From Conus ventricosus (lineage: Eukaryota > Mollusca > Gastropoda > Neogastropoda > Conidae), in assembly GCA_018398815.1 (NCBI GenBank), contig CM031611.1:49175656-49239655 (forward strand): DNA of 64,000 nucleotides, written 5' to 3'. Positions 20,410 to 32,245 of the stretch are shown here, in pieces. Under the pieces are notes generated by a model that saw nothing but the letters and a program-made list of their open reading frames with translations, made no database searches and had not been told where the DNA came from. The translations under genes and the position numbers were made by a program. How positions within the stretch are numbered: the stretch's first letter is position 1; every line of letters begins with the position of its first letter.

Positions 20410-22150
20410 AGAGTGTGCGTAGTAAGCCTTATATGTCTGTAGTATTAAAATGATATGCAAATGACCACACGTGAGGGGAAAGCCCATTTATTCTGATCAC
20501 TGACTGGATGACCAGCCAGTGCTTCGTCTCGCTTGCCAAGATGGCGGCGCAACCTTCGACAAGCGTAGCGACCAAATCAACATATTTACACAGCTGAGCA
20601 GGCTCTGCTAATCATTTTTGACAAAGACAATAATCTTTTATTCAACGACTTACTCGAGCATGAAGGTGAGATGATGATAGTGATGGAATTGCCGACCATA
20701 TTCGTCAGTTAGTGTGACCTCGGTGTGTGTTCAGCTGACGGCTTGCCAGCGTCGAACGAGCTAGTCTAGTGTGTACTCTGCACTGTGTGCCAGTGGCCAG
20801 TGATGTGATAGTCAGCGCGAGAGGGGAGAGTGGCCTGGTCGCGGCATGACACGGGGCAGAGGGAAAGGTAGGGGAAGAGGAGGAGTGAAAGAGAGGGTTG
20901 AAGTAGGTAGTGGCAGCCAAAAATATTCTTGCTGTATATAATGTTATTTTTGTCTTTTTCTAATAGACATTTTCAAAAGAAACAAAACAAAACAAAAATT
21001 ACTGTTCTACCTTATTTAGTTCCAGAGATATTGTCATTTAAAATTTGACACTTCCAAAATGTTAGTCAAAATGGCGATTTGGAGTAACTTTGAAGACCTG
21101 GAGCAGCCAAACACAAAACACACTGCTGATTTTTTATAAACTTGCAGACCTCAACATGTACTTACAGTAAAACACACACACATACCAATAGGAGACATAG
21201 CTTTTCTTCAGCGACAAGCCAAAAATGACTATTTTCATGTTTGAAAAAATGTCACATTTGCACATTCTACCATTTTTGAGGCTCTGTAATTTTAACAAAA
21301 ACATTTGAGGCTCATATTTTCTTTCATTGTTCCAGTGTACTAAACATGTAGTGTAAGTCCAATTTTTTGTAGGCACATAGGAGTTCAAAATTATGAAATA
21401 TGGAGGCTTACTTCTGCTAAAATGTGCAAAAAGTGCAGCGACGGACCATATTAACAACAAATATACAATACAATAAACTGTCATAACTTTTAAACCACTC
21501 CAGATATTGCCTCAAAATTTGGTACTGTGATGTATGTTGATAATTCCAATAAGTACATGCAATTACATTTTTTTTCTCCAAATATTACCAGTTTTTACCG
21601 TTTCAAAATGGCCGTCAGATGACTTGAAATGCCATAAGTGTCAAGCATGTGCAAGTTTTGAAGACAAGAATCAATAGGAAGTTGTCTAAAACTTAGTGTT
21701 GTCTATTTGGAGATGTGTTTCCTTTCATAAAGTCAGTAATAAGAATATAAAAACCAGTTTTTACATGTCAGATCATGTAATATTTACCAGATTTTCCTGT
21801 TTCAAAATGGCAGTTATTTTCAATTTCATATTTTCAGTTAGAAAAGAATTAATTTTGAAAAAAATGACCGTAACGTGGGGATTTTTACATAAAACATAGT
21901 GCCTATGGTTGCATTTACTTTTTGAAGTGCACTGAAGTCAATTTCAGTACAGCTTCTTGCCATTATGCTGAGAGAGAAAAAATTATAAAAGCAGAAGAAA
22001 TGTCACTGCCTCAGCTATTGAAGGTACATATTTGGTGACTTTGAATAACAGAGGTCTATACAGTACACTTTCTGATGTCTTTGCCCCTCTGAGGTAGGTT
22101 TCATGGTGTGATAAAGCACTAAATGTCTACCAACAAAGCTTTGAAGTCCA
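20410..22150. other. Mostly non-coding; CpG-rich start then AT-rich
   Basis: At 20,536-20,560 the phrase aagatggcggcgc (YY1-like, with an ATG) lies in a small CpG-rich patch to about 20,860, possibly a promoter of an unidentified transcript. From 20,930 to 22,100 the sequence is AT-rich with recurring tttcaaaatggc and similar words (about 21,066, 21,603, 21,802) and no supported gene. Confidence 0.4.
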
Positions 22151-22159
22151 TATGCTTCT

Positions 22160-23057
22160 TCATGAGCAAATCCATGGTTTCAACGTGCTATGTTCTGCCT
22201 GAAGATGAGATGGGAGCAATGCTGATGTCCTTCCCACAGGCAAAACAAAGTTTCTATGGACCTTCCATTTGTCTGCAACTTTGGGCCAAGCAACTGCTGT
22301 CTTCCTAATGCTGCACTTCTCCATGACATTGATTTTACCCTCTTTTGGAGAGATGACTTCAACAACTTCACCGATGTAGAAGTCATTGTAATGGACGGCA
22401 ACCAAATCTCCCAACTTGCCAAACTGGTACTTGGTGAAAGATGACTGGTGTCCATCACAATGTGTATTTGCACAGTTGAAAGATTCAGAAGACGGGCGTT
22501 GAGCAGCACCCTGAAGGCTCCAGGGTTTCTTTGAGGATGGTGGAGCAGGACCATGGCCACAATGACGACCAACGTTTCCTTGAGGGGGGACAGGAGCAGG
22601 AGCAAGATCTGGAGGATTTGGAGAATTTGGTGCTGGCTGATTTACTTCAACAGCTGTAGCAGGTTGGAAGTTGGCTGCAGCAGCAGGAGGTACACAATCA
22701 TCTGCAGGAGGAACAGCAGGACGTCAATTTTCAGGGTGTCTGCCACTAACAGGACATGCAGCTGAAGTAGGATTGGAGGTGATATGCACAGAATTTTCTG
22801 CTAAAAAGCTTTTGAGTCTTGCACTCACCACCTGGACTGTACCCCCAATCACAGGAGTGGAGATTTTTTTCCAAGAACCACCTGTGGTACTGAATGTCAG
22901 CTCTTAGTGCTGCAGCCCGACCTTTGCGTGTGCGATACATGAGCAGCAAACGGTTGACATCAGCTGCAGTGCAGCATGGTCCCCTGTGAACTTGCATCTG
23001 CCTCACTATTTCATTGATCTTAATAGTTCTTCGAGCCAGTGCTGCTTCTTTTTTCTG
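22160..23057 (-). pseudogene. C-terminal exon of an uncharacterised gene, broken
   Basis: A splice acceptor (ttccttgcttccag, AG at 23,059-23,058) opens QQKKEAALARRTIKINEIV and RGPCCTAADVNRLL. The frame shifts in an A7 run near 22,870, continues IGGTVQVVSARLKSFLAEN, meets an in-frame TGA at 22,726-22,724, then reads through a Pro/Ala-rich linker. It ends in a domain with GDLVAVHYNDFYIGEVVEV and VAWPKVADKWKVHRNFVL, a small beta-barrel (Tudor/SH3-like) pattern, with a stop at 22,160. The same domain order (helical, linker, barrel) is known to me from multi-copy, poorly characterised invertebrate proteins. It may belong to the family of the 742-2,496 relic, but the two share no overlapping segment. 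Function is unknown. Confidence 0.5.
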
Positions 23058-23127
23058 CTGGAAGCAAGGAAAACAGATCGTAGTCTAGTGAACACTGGAC
23101 CATCTGCAAAAAGGCAGCAGGAAAAAA

Positions 23128-23218
23128 GGCATATTTTAAGTCTAATGACAGTTTCAGCATATAGAAACACAAGGCATATTTTAAGTCTAATGACAGTTTC
23201 AGCATATAGAAACACTAG
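23128..23218. repeat. 45-bp perfect tandem duplication
   Basis: Two identical adjacent copies containing aaggcatattttaagtc and tcagcatatagaaacac. Confidence 0.9.
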
Positions 23219-23749
23219 CTGTATTTAGTACGAACTGATTTAAGCATTTGTGTTTCAACAGAGTAAGTACACATCAAACTAAGCGTACATAAGTTCTTTG
23301 TGCATGCAAGTAAATTTGCATTTAATTTCTTGAAGCTGAAATATTCATTGCTACTAACACTGAATGAGTGTGCATGTATGTTTATGCTCCACACTTTGGA
23401 CATTTTCATGACTGATCATGTACTGTTTCTTTTTCAGAATAAGCACATGTACATATAATTATATTTTTAGTAATACAGTTACACATTATTTCCTTGGCAA
23501 CCTATATTATGAATATTTATGCAATTAATTAGATGTTTCTATTCTCAAACTGACACTAATGTGTTTATGCAAGTAAGTTCACATTTCCATTCATAAACTT
23601 TACAATGGCGTCTTTCTTCGATGTATGTACACAATGTAGTCTCCGAGTCAGTTGCAAACTCCCACTCCACAACACAGACACACACACAATTGTTGACATA
23701 TTATGTGTGCTCATGAAAAAGCAAAACAGACAAGAAAAAAAATGTGGGA

Positions 23750-23760
23750 GAGAGAGAGAG

Positions 23761-23824
<64 letters not shown>

Positions 23825-23974
23825 TGCACATGCGTGCGCTTCACATAGGATATTACGAATTCAGGCAGGAAAACAGGAAGAGGTGTATGTGTAAATATGT
23901 TATGAGCATCCTTATTTGCGCATGTGGGTGTCTGCCTTTATGTGCCAGCCTCTGTGTGTGTGTGTGTGTGTGTG

Positions 23975-24020
<46 letters not shown>
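23750..24020. repeat. Pair of (GT)n microsatellites
   Basis: (GA)n then (GT)n at 23,750-23,822, and a second (GT)n at about 23,953-24,020, separated by 130 bp of ordinary sequence. Translations of these tracts are spurious. Confidence 0.95.
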
Positions 24021-24741
24021 ACGTGTGCAATTTTCACCAGACTAAAAATGCATTTGACTGCATAAAACAGAGGATCCCATGTTGACATAAATACTGAAAC
24101 ATTACATTGATAGTATATGGTAAACATTGAGAATCATTTTCAATATTCCTTTTCAGGGGAGAATATTCCTTATTCCTCAGATAATTAAAATTGGTTACAG
24201 GCCTACTCAGCACTACTGAAAAAAAAACCCAAAAAACTTCACATTGATTCGAGACTTTTTGTCTGCATTTGAATAAACGGGGCTTAACCAAGAAAATTGC
24301 GTTATATGGATCCATTATCAATAGCAATTAAGAGAATTTTCATCGTGATAGTTGAAACTTGAAGCGATCGTGTTTGTGGGATGACGAGGTTGAATTAGTT
24401 ACTTCCCTTTAATTTCCCTCGGCAAAACACGATTGTTCACTTTTTCGTTGTTTTTCTCACCTAAACCACGAATGTGAAAATTGGAAAAAAATATAATAGT
24501 AAGATAAAACATAACCTCTGATGACTTAAATTACTAATGATGAAAATGTCATTTATACGTACACTTTGTAAAAATAAGTGACTGAAACTCAGTTTCCAGT
24601 CAAATGAGAATTTGTACTCGAGTTATTCACATGCCGTCTGACTGTTCTGCAAATATCTTTTAATCTAATGAAAACAAATAAAGAAGAATGATATCAATAC
24701 ACCAAAACATCCATTTCTGTGCAATGTGTTGCGATTCTTAC

Positions 24742-24802
24742 CAATTTCCTTGCGAAAATTCTGAAGATCTTGTTCTTCGAAGTTCGAGTAGATGTTGTCC
24801 AT
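24742..24802 (-). CDS. Candidate first coding exon, gene unknown
   Basis: ATG at 24,802 opens 20 codons (MDNIYSNFEEQDLQNFRKEI) and ends in phase 1 at the donor G|GTAAGA (24,742/24,741). Upstream sequence to about 24,860 is locally CpG-containing. It may belong to the gene ending at 22,160, which lies downstream on the same strand, but the phase does not fit the acceptor at 23,057 directly. No homology is recognised. Confidence 0.35.
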
Positions 24803-25181
24803 CTTTCGTTTTGAAGGTTCACGTGCAGACGACAATTTGGTCCGCCGGTCACTCGTTTTGAATGGCTGAATTGACTAGGACAGGCAATGAATACATAAAC
24901 CTTGTACATCAGTCGAAAGGGTACGGTCTATACTTCATTATGAGTACAGGAATCATGTGTCTGTGATCGGTTTTTTTATCCGAAATTCGTCAAAATTGCC
25001 GGAAATGTTACAAAAACTTCGTCCCGTATTTTCATTTTTACAGTGTTTGAATTTCCCCTCTGACAGTAAAATTCTACATTAAATTCCCTTTATTTTGGTA
25101 CCTCATATAGGCATGTGCGTTGTCTGTACTCTTCAATATTTGTTAAGAAAGTGCAGTGTGTCAAAGTTGACTTGACCGAAA

Positions 25182-25211
25182 ATGGCCGCGAGCGCCGGAC
25201 ACGCGACGGAA
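25182..25211 (+). CDS. Candidate short first exon on the plus strand
   Basis: Within a CpG-rich patch, aaaATGGCC opens MAASAGHATE and meets a donor-like GAA|GTAAGC at 25,212. It is divergent from the candidate minus-strand exon at 24,742-24,802, 380 bp away. Support is only start context, CpG content and the donor. Confidence 0.2.
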
Positions 25212-25219
25212 GTAAGCGG

Positions 25220-26700
25220 ATCACACACCTCATTCTCTCTTTAGTATTTATTTCGTCACAAAAAATTCATACTTCAAATGATACTCATTCAAAAGAGGAA
25301 ATATTGAACTTTATTTTGACATACTGTTCAAAACACAACATGCAAGAATAAGAGCTTAAGGGTGCATGGAAAACGAGCAAAATCGGTGTGCAGTACCAGT
25401 TGATGACAGAGCGCTGCTTCGGCTGCCGCTACCTAGTTGAAGTCCAGCAAGGGGGCATGGTGGGGAGAGGGGGGTGTGGTCGTGGACTGACCTGTCTGCA
25501 TAGAGTGTGAGCGTCTTGATACTTCTAAACTGTTTTACTTTCATTTACAGGTGTAGTGTGACAATACAAACTTTATTTTCAACCTTTTTGCTTTGTGTTC
25601 TTTTTTGGATGTGAAGCTGTAGTGGTAAATACATATGTTTTTGATTGTGCAAAAAAATCTATCCAAATCTAAATGCCTAAATATTTTTTTATTATCAAAA
25701 TTAAAACAAAAGAAGCCCAGATTCAAAATCTTCATTCAATTTCCTTCAAAAATCACATATATTTCATTTTTATATCTTTTGTAGTTTCTGAGCTAGAATG
25801 TTTTGTTAATTATTACCCCCAAAACATTAGATTTCCCTGGCACTGGGAAAGCCTTTGTTTGTAACATTTTCAGACAGTGAACGGGTTAAGACTACAACAC
25901 AGACTTTAATATTACTTTAAAAGTGTTTCAATTCACCTTTTCATATCTGGATGGAAAAGTTTAATCTTACGTTACTGTTTTTCATTCTTACTTCAGAGAA
26001 CATCTCCATTTCTTGTGGCATCGATGCGTGCATGCGTGCGTGCATGTGTGTGCATGTGCGTGTGTGTGTGTGTGTGTGTATGTGTGTGTGAGTGCGAGTG
26101 TATATGTGTATTTGTGTGTGTGGATTTAAGATGTTTCTTTTACCATTTTAACACTTCAAATCTGATATTCTAAATGGAACTTCACTGCGCATAAGATACA
26201 TAATCATTTTTCAAATACCCAATTTTCATCAACAATTTCTATCTAATATCATCTTTTCAATGAATATAAAGGAGTGTGGGTGGCATAGCAGGCAAGAGTA
26301 AAACATTTGCATGAAAAGACTATGCAGGGTCATTTGAAGTAATTTCATTTTTACTAGCATTTCAGAATTAGCACCAACCAGTACAACATCACCAACCAGT
26401 ACAACATAACTAGAATACAAACAGTAAAACATTGCACTGTACATGAAGATGTCACTAAAATAGTATGCTATGACTTAATAATAAAAAAAAATTTAAAAAA
26501 CTGAAACAGTGAACATGTGTTTTTGTTTGAACTCTAGTTTTCAGCATCTGACCTCCACACTGAAAACATGAAGAACCCCAAATCTCCCCCGCATTCACAC
26601 CACTTGCCGCATTTGCCCACCAGTCTAAAGACTAGCATCAAAACACAGTTTCCAACCAACACAGTCAATAACTCCTTTAAAAAAGACCCAAGTTTTACTT
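25220..26700. other. No recognisable gene; (GT)n at 26,030-26,100
   Basis: AT-rich sequence with a (GT)n-type tract at 26,030-26,125 and a small direct duplication (caccaaccagtacaacat) at 26,373 and 26,391. If the enolase gene continues to the left, this is intron. Confidence 0.4.
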
Positions 26701-26702
26701 AC

Positions 26703-26767
26703 GAACTTTCCAGATATGAGTGCTGGAGCAATAACGGTATTGACATTTGCAACGGCTTTCAAAACAC
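26703..26767 (-). CDS. ENO: Enolase coding exon 3
   Basis: The acceptor tttttttccag (AG at 26,769-26,768) is followed by 65 nt that complete a Gly codon split with exon 2 and encode VLKAVANVNTVIAPALISGK plus F, ending in phase 0 at the donor TTC|GTAAGT (26,702-26,701). The sequence corresponds to the conserved N-terminal helix of enolase (family form V.KAVEN.N..I.PAL). The next expected segment (catalytic-loop and GANAILGVSLA region) was searched for by eye on the minus strand down to position 1 and not found. Enolase converts 2-phosphoglycerate to phosphoenolpyruvate in cytosolic glycolysis. Confidence 0.85.
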
Positions 26768-26779
26768 CTGGAAAAAAAA

Positions 26780-28370
26780 AGACAAGTGTCAGGATAAAAC
26801 ATTTACGGTTACATTTTGCTTGACAAGGACAAATACAGGCTTTCATCACATGAATCAATTTCATTCAAATAGTTTAGATATGCCGCCCCTCTGAACTATT
26901 TTTAGGATCAATTTGGAAAGGGAACATTCTGAATTTCTCCGGAACACGCAGACTTTCATTTGCACAGGCATGCCTACATTTACCTACATGATGTACATAC
27001 AAAGTTTACTCGCAGCAAAGTCAAATTTTGTCACAGGTGCAACGTGTGGGCAAGTTCCCAAGACAGACGTCAGCATGCACGGGTCACAGCTTTATTTTTC
27101 CGTCCTATGCGAGACAGTTAAAGGGCCAAACAAACAAGGCTTACACATTTCTAATCCAACATTTTTGTTGTTGTAGTCTAAGCAGAGGCATGTATCAAAC
27201 TTGTGCACTAGTTAGCTTGGGAAAATTAAGTTCCCAGAAAGTGATGACGTCATTTTTGCACAATTGTGTGTGTGTTGTCATCGTTTGAATATCGCCTGAC
27301 CACTTGTGTACAAGCTTTCATGCCGTATCTACATTATCTACAGGAAAATAAACCTAGTCAAGTTTGGTATTAAAAGAATTGTCTGGAATTCGCCTATTCA
27401 GTCATCTCAAAAGCACAGATATATTGCATTTTTCATGACAACCACTAATTATCAAACTAACAGCCCAACTTGTAATGGCCGCTCAGCAATGCCGAACACA
27501 TTGTTGCCAGACCGGCGTTACACAAATGACATTCAGTTTGCTGAGTACAGCACGGTTAGCTGGCTGGAGGGGAGCAGCCTGCAGAAAACACCCCTTTCCC
27601 TGACCTGCATTCATGGCTTGGCCTCTTGCAGCTGTGGGCGAGCTGTAAACTCCCCTTCCTCCCAAAACTAAGTGGCTTGCTCTGAACAGCCGTGGGGTAC
27701 TTTTTGGCACAACCAGGTGAAAAATTTCTGCTCCCGCTCCTGCTTCTTCACAGCGGCAGGTAAATCCATCGTATTAAAGTCGCTTAACCAAATGAGAAAT
27801 GCTCTTAGTTAAGCAACATCAATTTGATGGATCTAGCTCCTCTGTCATAATCCATGGTACAGTGAACGAGACACTGGAGGTAACCTGACAAATCATCACA
27901 TTCTTCCCTGTTTTGGGAAAACAAATCAGGTGACTGGTCCACTCCAAACCAATTCAGTGTAAACTGAATGACTGGCTTTGACTCAGTTTCATCACCTCTG
28001 ACCAGTAATGTGACTGTACTCACTAAATCATGTCTGTTACGAAACCACCAAGCAGCTTACAACAAGAAAGCTGGCAAATGACTTTATGTAGCTGACTATG
28101 AACTCATTAGGACACTTGTGATGTCAGCGTTAACATTACATCACAAACTGCAATCAGTGAAACAAAATCAGATAGAATTCAAACAAACGCAATCTGTGAT
28201 AGTTCCACTTCTTCCTTCAACTATATATTGTTATAACAGCAAAAAATGCTAAGAAATTTTCTCCCTACACCAGATCACAAATGTTTTCCATAAATTGGCC
28301 TCAACATGGAGCTTATACAGTATCTTAATGTAGATGAAGACTACATGATTTCATATACAATCACAATATC
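26780..28370. other. Enolase intron 2, left part; no recognisable feature
   Basis: Ordinary AT-rich sequence with no convincing exon on either strand. Confidence 0.4.
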
Positions 28371-28379
28371 AACAGATAC

Positions 28380-29110
28380 ACAGAGTTCAATTGTCAGCAA
28401 CAGCCAGTGCAGTATATACTTTCATCAACAAACAATCAGTGTATCTTAATATTGCCATCAAAGGACAGTCAACTCAGTTTTGCCGTCAACTAACATATTA
28501 TCACAGTCTATAATCATCATCAACAATCAGTGCAGTACATATTATAATCAACAGACATTATATTGTCATCAACGATCAGTGCAGAATATACCGTCATCAA
28601 CGGACACCAAATGAAGTTTATGTTACCATCAACAGTCAGTCAATTCAGTACTGTCATCAACAGACACCAAATGAAGTCTATGTTACCATCAACAGTTAGT
28701 CAATTCAGTATCATCAGCAGCATCAACAGTCAGTCAATTCAGTATCATCATCAACAGTCAGTCAGTGTGGTATATGCTTCATCATCTACAGACAGCCGGT
28801 GTAGCATATATTTCCACCACAAGCCAGCCCATGTAGTATTTTCTGTACATGTTGCAGTCTCACGAACAGACAGCAGTAGACACTGCCATCAACAAACAGT
28901 CAATTCAGTACTGTCATCAACAGCCAGCCTGTGTAGTATACATACATATACTACCGTCAGATCAACCAGTGTAGTACATACACTACCATCAACAGACAAC
29001 CAGCGCAGTATACACTGTCATCAACAGACAACTAGCGCCGTCACCTATTATCATCAACAAACAACCAGAGCTGTATCAACTACAGACAACCAGTACAGTA
29101 AACCATTCCA
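28380..29110. repeat. Degenerate minisatellite
   Basis: Many diverged copies of a phrase like catcaacagtcagtcaattc or catcaacagacaaccagtgc recur every 35-50 bp. A 246-codon plus-strand frame through this array (28,563-29,303) is Ser/Gln/Thr-rich and follows the repeat, so I do not treat it as a proven gene. Confidence 0.8.
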
Positions 29111-29243
29111 ATTTACCATTAGTGGCATGCAAGACATCATATTTCTCCCTAAGAGACAACGCCTATGCATGACACACAACAAAAAAATGGTGGACAAATC
29201 ACATTTGATTGATGCATGCAGAAGAGCCACCATACACCATGTA

Positions 29244-29757
29244 GGTACTCCAAACCTTCTTTCTATGACTAACAGTGTGCTGTTGGCCCAAATTCAACTG
29301 TGATTTTCTACAAATATTTATTAATAAATCAAGAAATAAAAGTATGCCTGACAAAACCCGTTATTTATCTTTCATTTCCATACATTATCTTCTGTATTTT
29401 TGGTGGTGAGTGTGTGTAAGCGTGTGTTGAAAGTTTGCGCTGTTATTGAGTAGCCGCGAGCGTCGGCTGCCATGCGCGCATCTTGCTCCGATCACTGCCT
29501 TTGGTCGTCTGCTATGCGCTCGGCGACACCGTTAGTAGTTCTAAAAATAGTATGCTAAACAGGAGGAAGAGTCATCCCCGCTATGTTTCCAGTGCGAAGT
29601 GTAGGCATTCATTGGAAAATTCAGAGTGAAAAACCGTTTTGAAAATTTTCATGTAAAATTTCAGGAACAAAAACGAGAGCAACGTTTATACTTACACACT
29701 CACGCAAATCTTCAGGGTTAAAACTACAGCTGAGTAAAAATTTTAAGTTTGTTCAAA
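29244..29757. repeat. Segmental duplicate, copy 1
   Basis: Aligns in order with 30,881-31,480: gtactccaaac, then attcaactgt.attttct, then ttatctttcatttccatac, gtgtgttgaaagtttg, and a shared end near ttaagtttgtt. Divergence is substantial, with small indels. Confidence 0.85.
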
Positions 29758-29925
29758 TGCCACGGAGCGCAAAGCTACAAAACAAGCCGTGGTGCAGCTT
29801 AGACGTCAACTCGAAAATTGAAATGGCGGAACTACAAGACGGCATGCGACCCGTAAATACTCAACGGAATCTATCAAATATCGACAAGTCATCTTCAAAC
29901 CACGCAGTTGCAACTATTTTGATTG
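29757..29925 (+). CDS. Exon 1 of a small two-exon gene model
   Basis: ATG at 29,757 opens 56 codons (MPRSAKLQNKPWCSLDVNSK at the start) ending in phase 1 at a strong donor, G|GTAAGTT. It splices in frame to an acceptor with a long pyrimidine tract at 30,880, giving a 78-residue product. No domain, signal peptide or membrane segment is recognised; residues are mostly polar. It lies inside enolase intron 2 on the opposite strand. Upstream (29,440-29,540) is CpG-containing. The product could be a small host protein or a chance model. The second exon and its flank are duplicated upstream (29,244-29,757). Confidence 0.4.
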
Positions 29926-30353
29926 GTAAGTTGCAACCTTTTCCGACAGCTTTTCACGATTTAACTATATTACTGTCATATTTTTTTAAGATTACTTTGT
30001 TTTTGTTTGATGACCGAAACATCAGACCGGGGTAATGGTGGGGTCATGTTGATGAGAGGAGTATGTGTTTAGCATTTTACACCAAATTAAAACTCCTGCT
30101 TAGATTTCATGTGTACGTTACAGATGTAGTTTGTATGACTTCAAAGTTTATTTTCTGTCAATTTTTTTTTACCAGATCTTTCCTGTTCAACTTAAATATC
30201 AAATTTTAATAGGTCACGTGACCATGCCCAACGACACTTTTGAGGCCATATGTCAAATGAACAGCTGAAACAGCCCTGTTGCAGTAGGAAAACGTACAGA
30301 ATATTAGATCTAGTTGCATAGTGAGACGACTGGAGGAGGAAATCTAAACAAAT

Positions 30354-30478
30354 CTTAAATAAATGTTTGTGAACCGCCAAAAAATGTGGACAAATAAATC
30401 ACAAGACAAAACACATGTGTTTTGTCTTGTGATTCATTTGTCCACATTTTTTGGGCGGTTCGCAAACATTTATTTAAG
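30354..30478. repeat. 125-bp near-perfect palindrome
   Basis: Arms of about 62 bp meet at acacatgtgt (30,411-30,420). The outer ends are cttaaataaatgtttg and caaacatttatttaag. Only two mismatches and one single-base indel separate the arms. It resembles a foldback MITE without a loop. Confidence 0.9.
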
Positions 30479-30600
30479 CTTTGTACAGAATAATAATTTT
30501 CTGCCTGTATTTCCTTTATTAAATTAATCAACCAGCGATTCTAGAACACTTGTCTCATGCACTCCATTATCACTGGCAGCTATGGTGATATATATGTTAT

Positions 30601-30784
<184 letters not shown>

Positions 30785-30880
30785 GATTTGGTGTGTGACT
30801 GAATGGAATGGATTAGCTATCATCATGATTTATCAATTAATGACAACCCTAACTCAATTTATTTATTACTTTTTTTTCAG

Positions 30881-30948
30881 GTACTCCAAACTGTGCGGTT
30901 AGCATCTGCTACAACGGGCCTTGTTCTGGTCAACAACATACACTGTAA
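30881..30948 (+). CDS. Exon 2 of the small two-exon gene model
   Basis: The acceptor attacttttttttcag is followed by 68 nt that restore the frame (GGT across the junction) and encode TPNCAVSICYNGPCSGQQHT plus L before TAA at 30,946-30,948. Four Cys in a short tail are notable. The intron (29,926-30,880) holds a palindrome and a very long (GT)n tract. The counterpart in the upstream duplicate (29,244) lacks about 80 bp of this exon. Confidence 0.4.
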
Positions 30949-31480
30949 CAAAGGCCAATTCTACACAAACTTTCTCTCCATGACTAAGAAAGAGGCAGTG
31001 GGCTGTTAACCCACATTCAACTGTTATTTTCTCCAAATGTTTGGAGAAAAAAAAATTTTTTAATGAAAATACACCAGTCAAATTCTGTTATTCATCTTTC
31101 ATTTCCATACACTGTCTTTTGTACTTTTGATGGTGATTGTGTGTCAACGTGTGTTAAAAGTTGGCGCTGTTTACTGAATAGCTGCGAGCCTTGGCCAGCA
31201 TATGCATATCTCACTCCTATCCCTTCCTTTGGTTTTCTACACTGTGCTCGTCGGGATATTTATCAATTCTAAAAATGTATGCCAATTAGAAAGAGGAGCA
31301 CTCCCATGTTGTTTCAGTGTCAGTATTGATTGAAAAGTTCCGAGTAAAAAAATAAGTCTGAAACATTTTTTTTTTTTTTTGGATGAAACTTTTCATGTTA
31401 ATTTTGCAAATATATATTCAAGCAATTCTTCAGGCTTTCAACTACAATTAAGTAAACCTTTAAGTTTGTCCGTTCAGTTC
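30881..31480. repeat. Segmental duplicate, copy 2
   Basis: Second copy of 29,244-29,757, about 1.64 kb downstream in the same orientation. It contains about 80 bp not present in copy 1 within the predicted exon 2, and a longer T-run at 31,365-31,380. Confidence 0.85.
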
Positions 31481-31484
31481 CTGC

Positions 31485-32090
31485 TGGCAAGGGAGTGTGG
31501 GTTCATGGTAAAAACTAAAGGGATGAGTGCATTTATGAGTGTATCTATTTTGTAATGACATTATGTTATATTCAGTATTTCTTGGCAATCATTCATAATA
31601 AGTTTCACTAAATATGGAAAGCATAGGCACTGGAGAATTAGAGTGGACTGGAGGAAAGGGGGTGGGAGAGGAGGGCATGGGGGGGGGGGGAGGGGGGGTA
31701 GGCAAAGTTTCTTGCTTTTTAATCTTCTGAGCATTAATTTTGATACAAATGTCAATCATATGTCTTCATACCAAGCCAAGCAGGATATTTAATTTGTATA
31801 CATAATGTTTATATGGCACACAAGAAGTTAGGTAAAAGGGTGGGGGTGGGGTGGAGGTGGGATGGGGGTTTACAATTGTGCTGACATGGTTTAAATGTCT
31901 TCTTATTGGATAGATCTTGTAATCCTGATCATTTTAATATAAGTTACATGTTTGTGTGTCAATTGAAAGTAGAGATGTGTCATTTAATAACTTGTTTTGG
32001 TTGCCGATATGAAAAAAAAAAAAGTCGAAATGAAGATGTTGGCATTTTTAGGAGTGTGGTAGTCAGACTCTGTAAGAGCCTCAGGTGTAA
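31485..32090. other. No recognisable gene; G-rich and simple sequence
   Basis: AT-rich intronic sequence with G-rich segments at 31,655-31,700 and 31,836-31,870. No coding or element signature. Confidence 0.4.
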
Positions 32091-32187
32091 AAAAAATTCA
32101 GTGTATATTACAAGTAGCTGACATCAATCACCCAGGTCTGAAAAAATTCAGTGTATATTACAAGTAGTTGACATCAATCACCCATAG
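32088..32187. repeat. Tandem duplication, unit about 50 bp
   Basis: The phrases aattcagtgtatattacaag and tgacatcaatcaccca occur twice (32,094 and 32,144 onward) with one substitution. Confidence 0.85.
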
Positions 32188-32245
32188 TTTCAGACATGTC
32201 ACTTGCCAAATGGCCGAGTTACATGCCTCTAAACATGGCCCTTAA

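Noticed and set aside
23605..24045. Cys/Val-rich and His/Thr-rich frames over GT repeats (also 30,524-30,902)
   Set aside because: Translations of microsatellites.
28563..29303. 246-codon plus-strand frame
   Set aside because: It follows a degenerate minisatellite and its composition is explained by the repeat; only the last part overlaps the duplicated exon-like segment.
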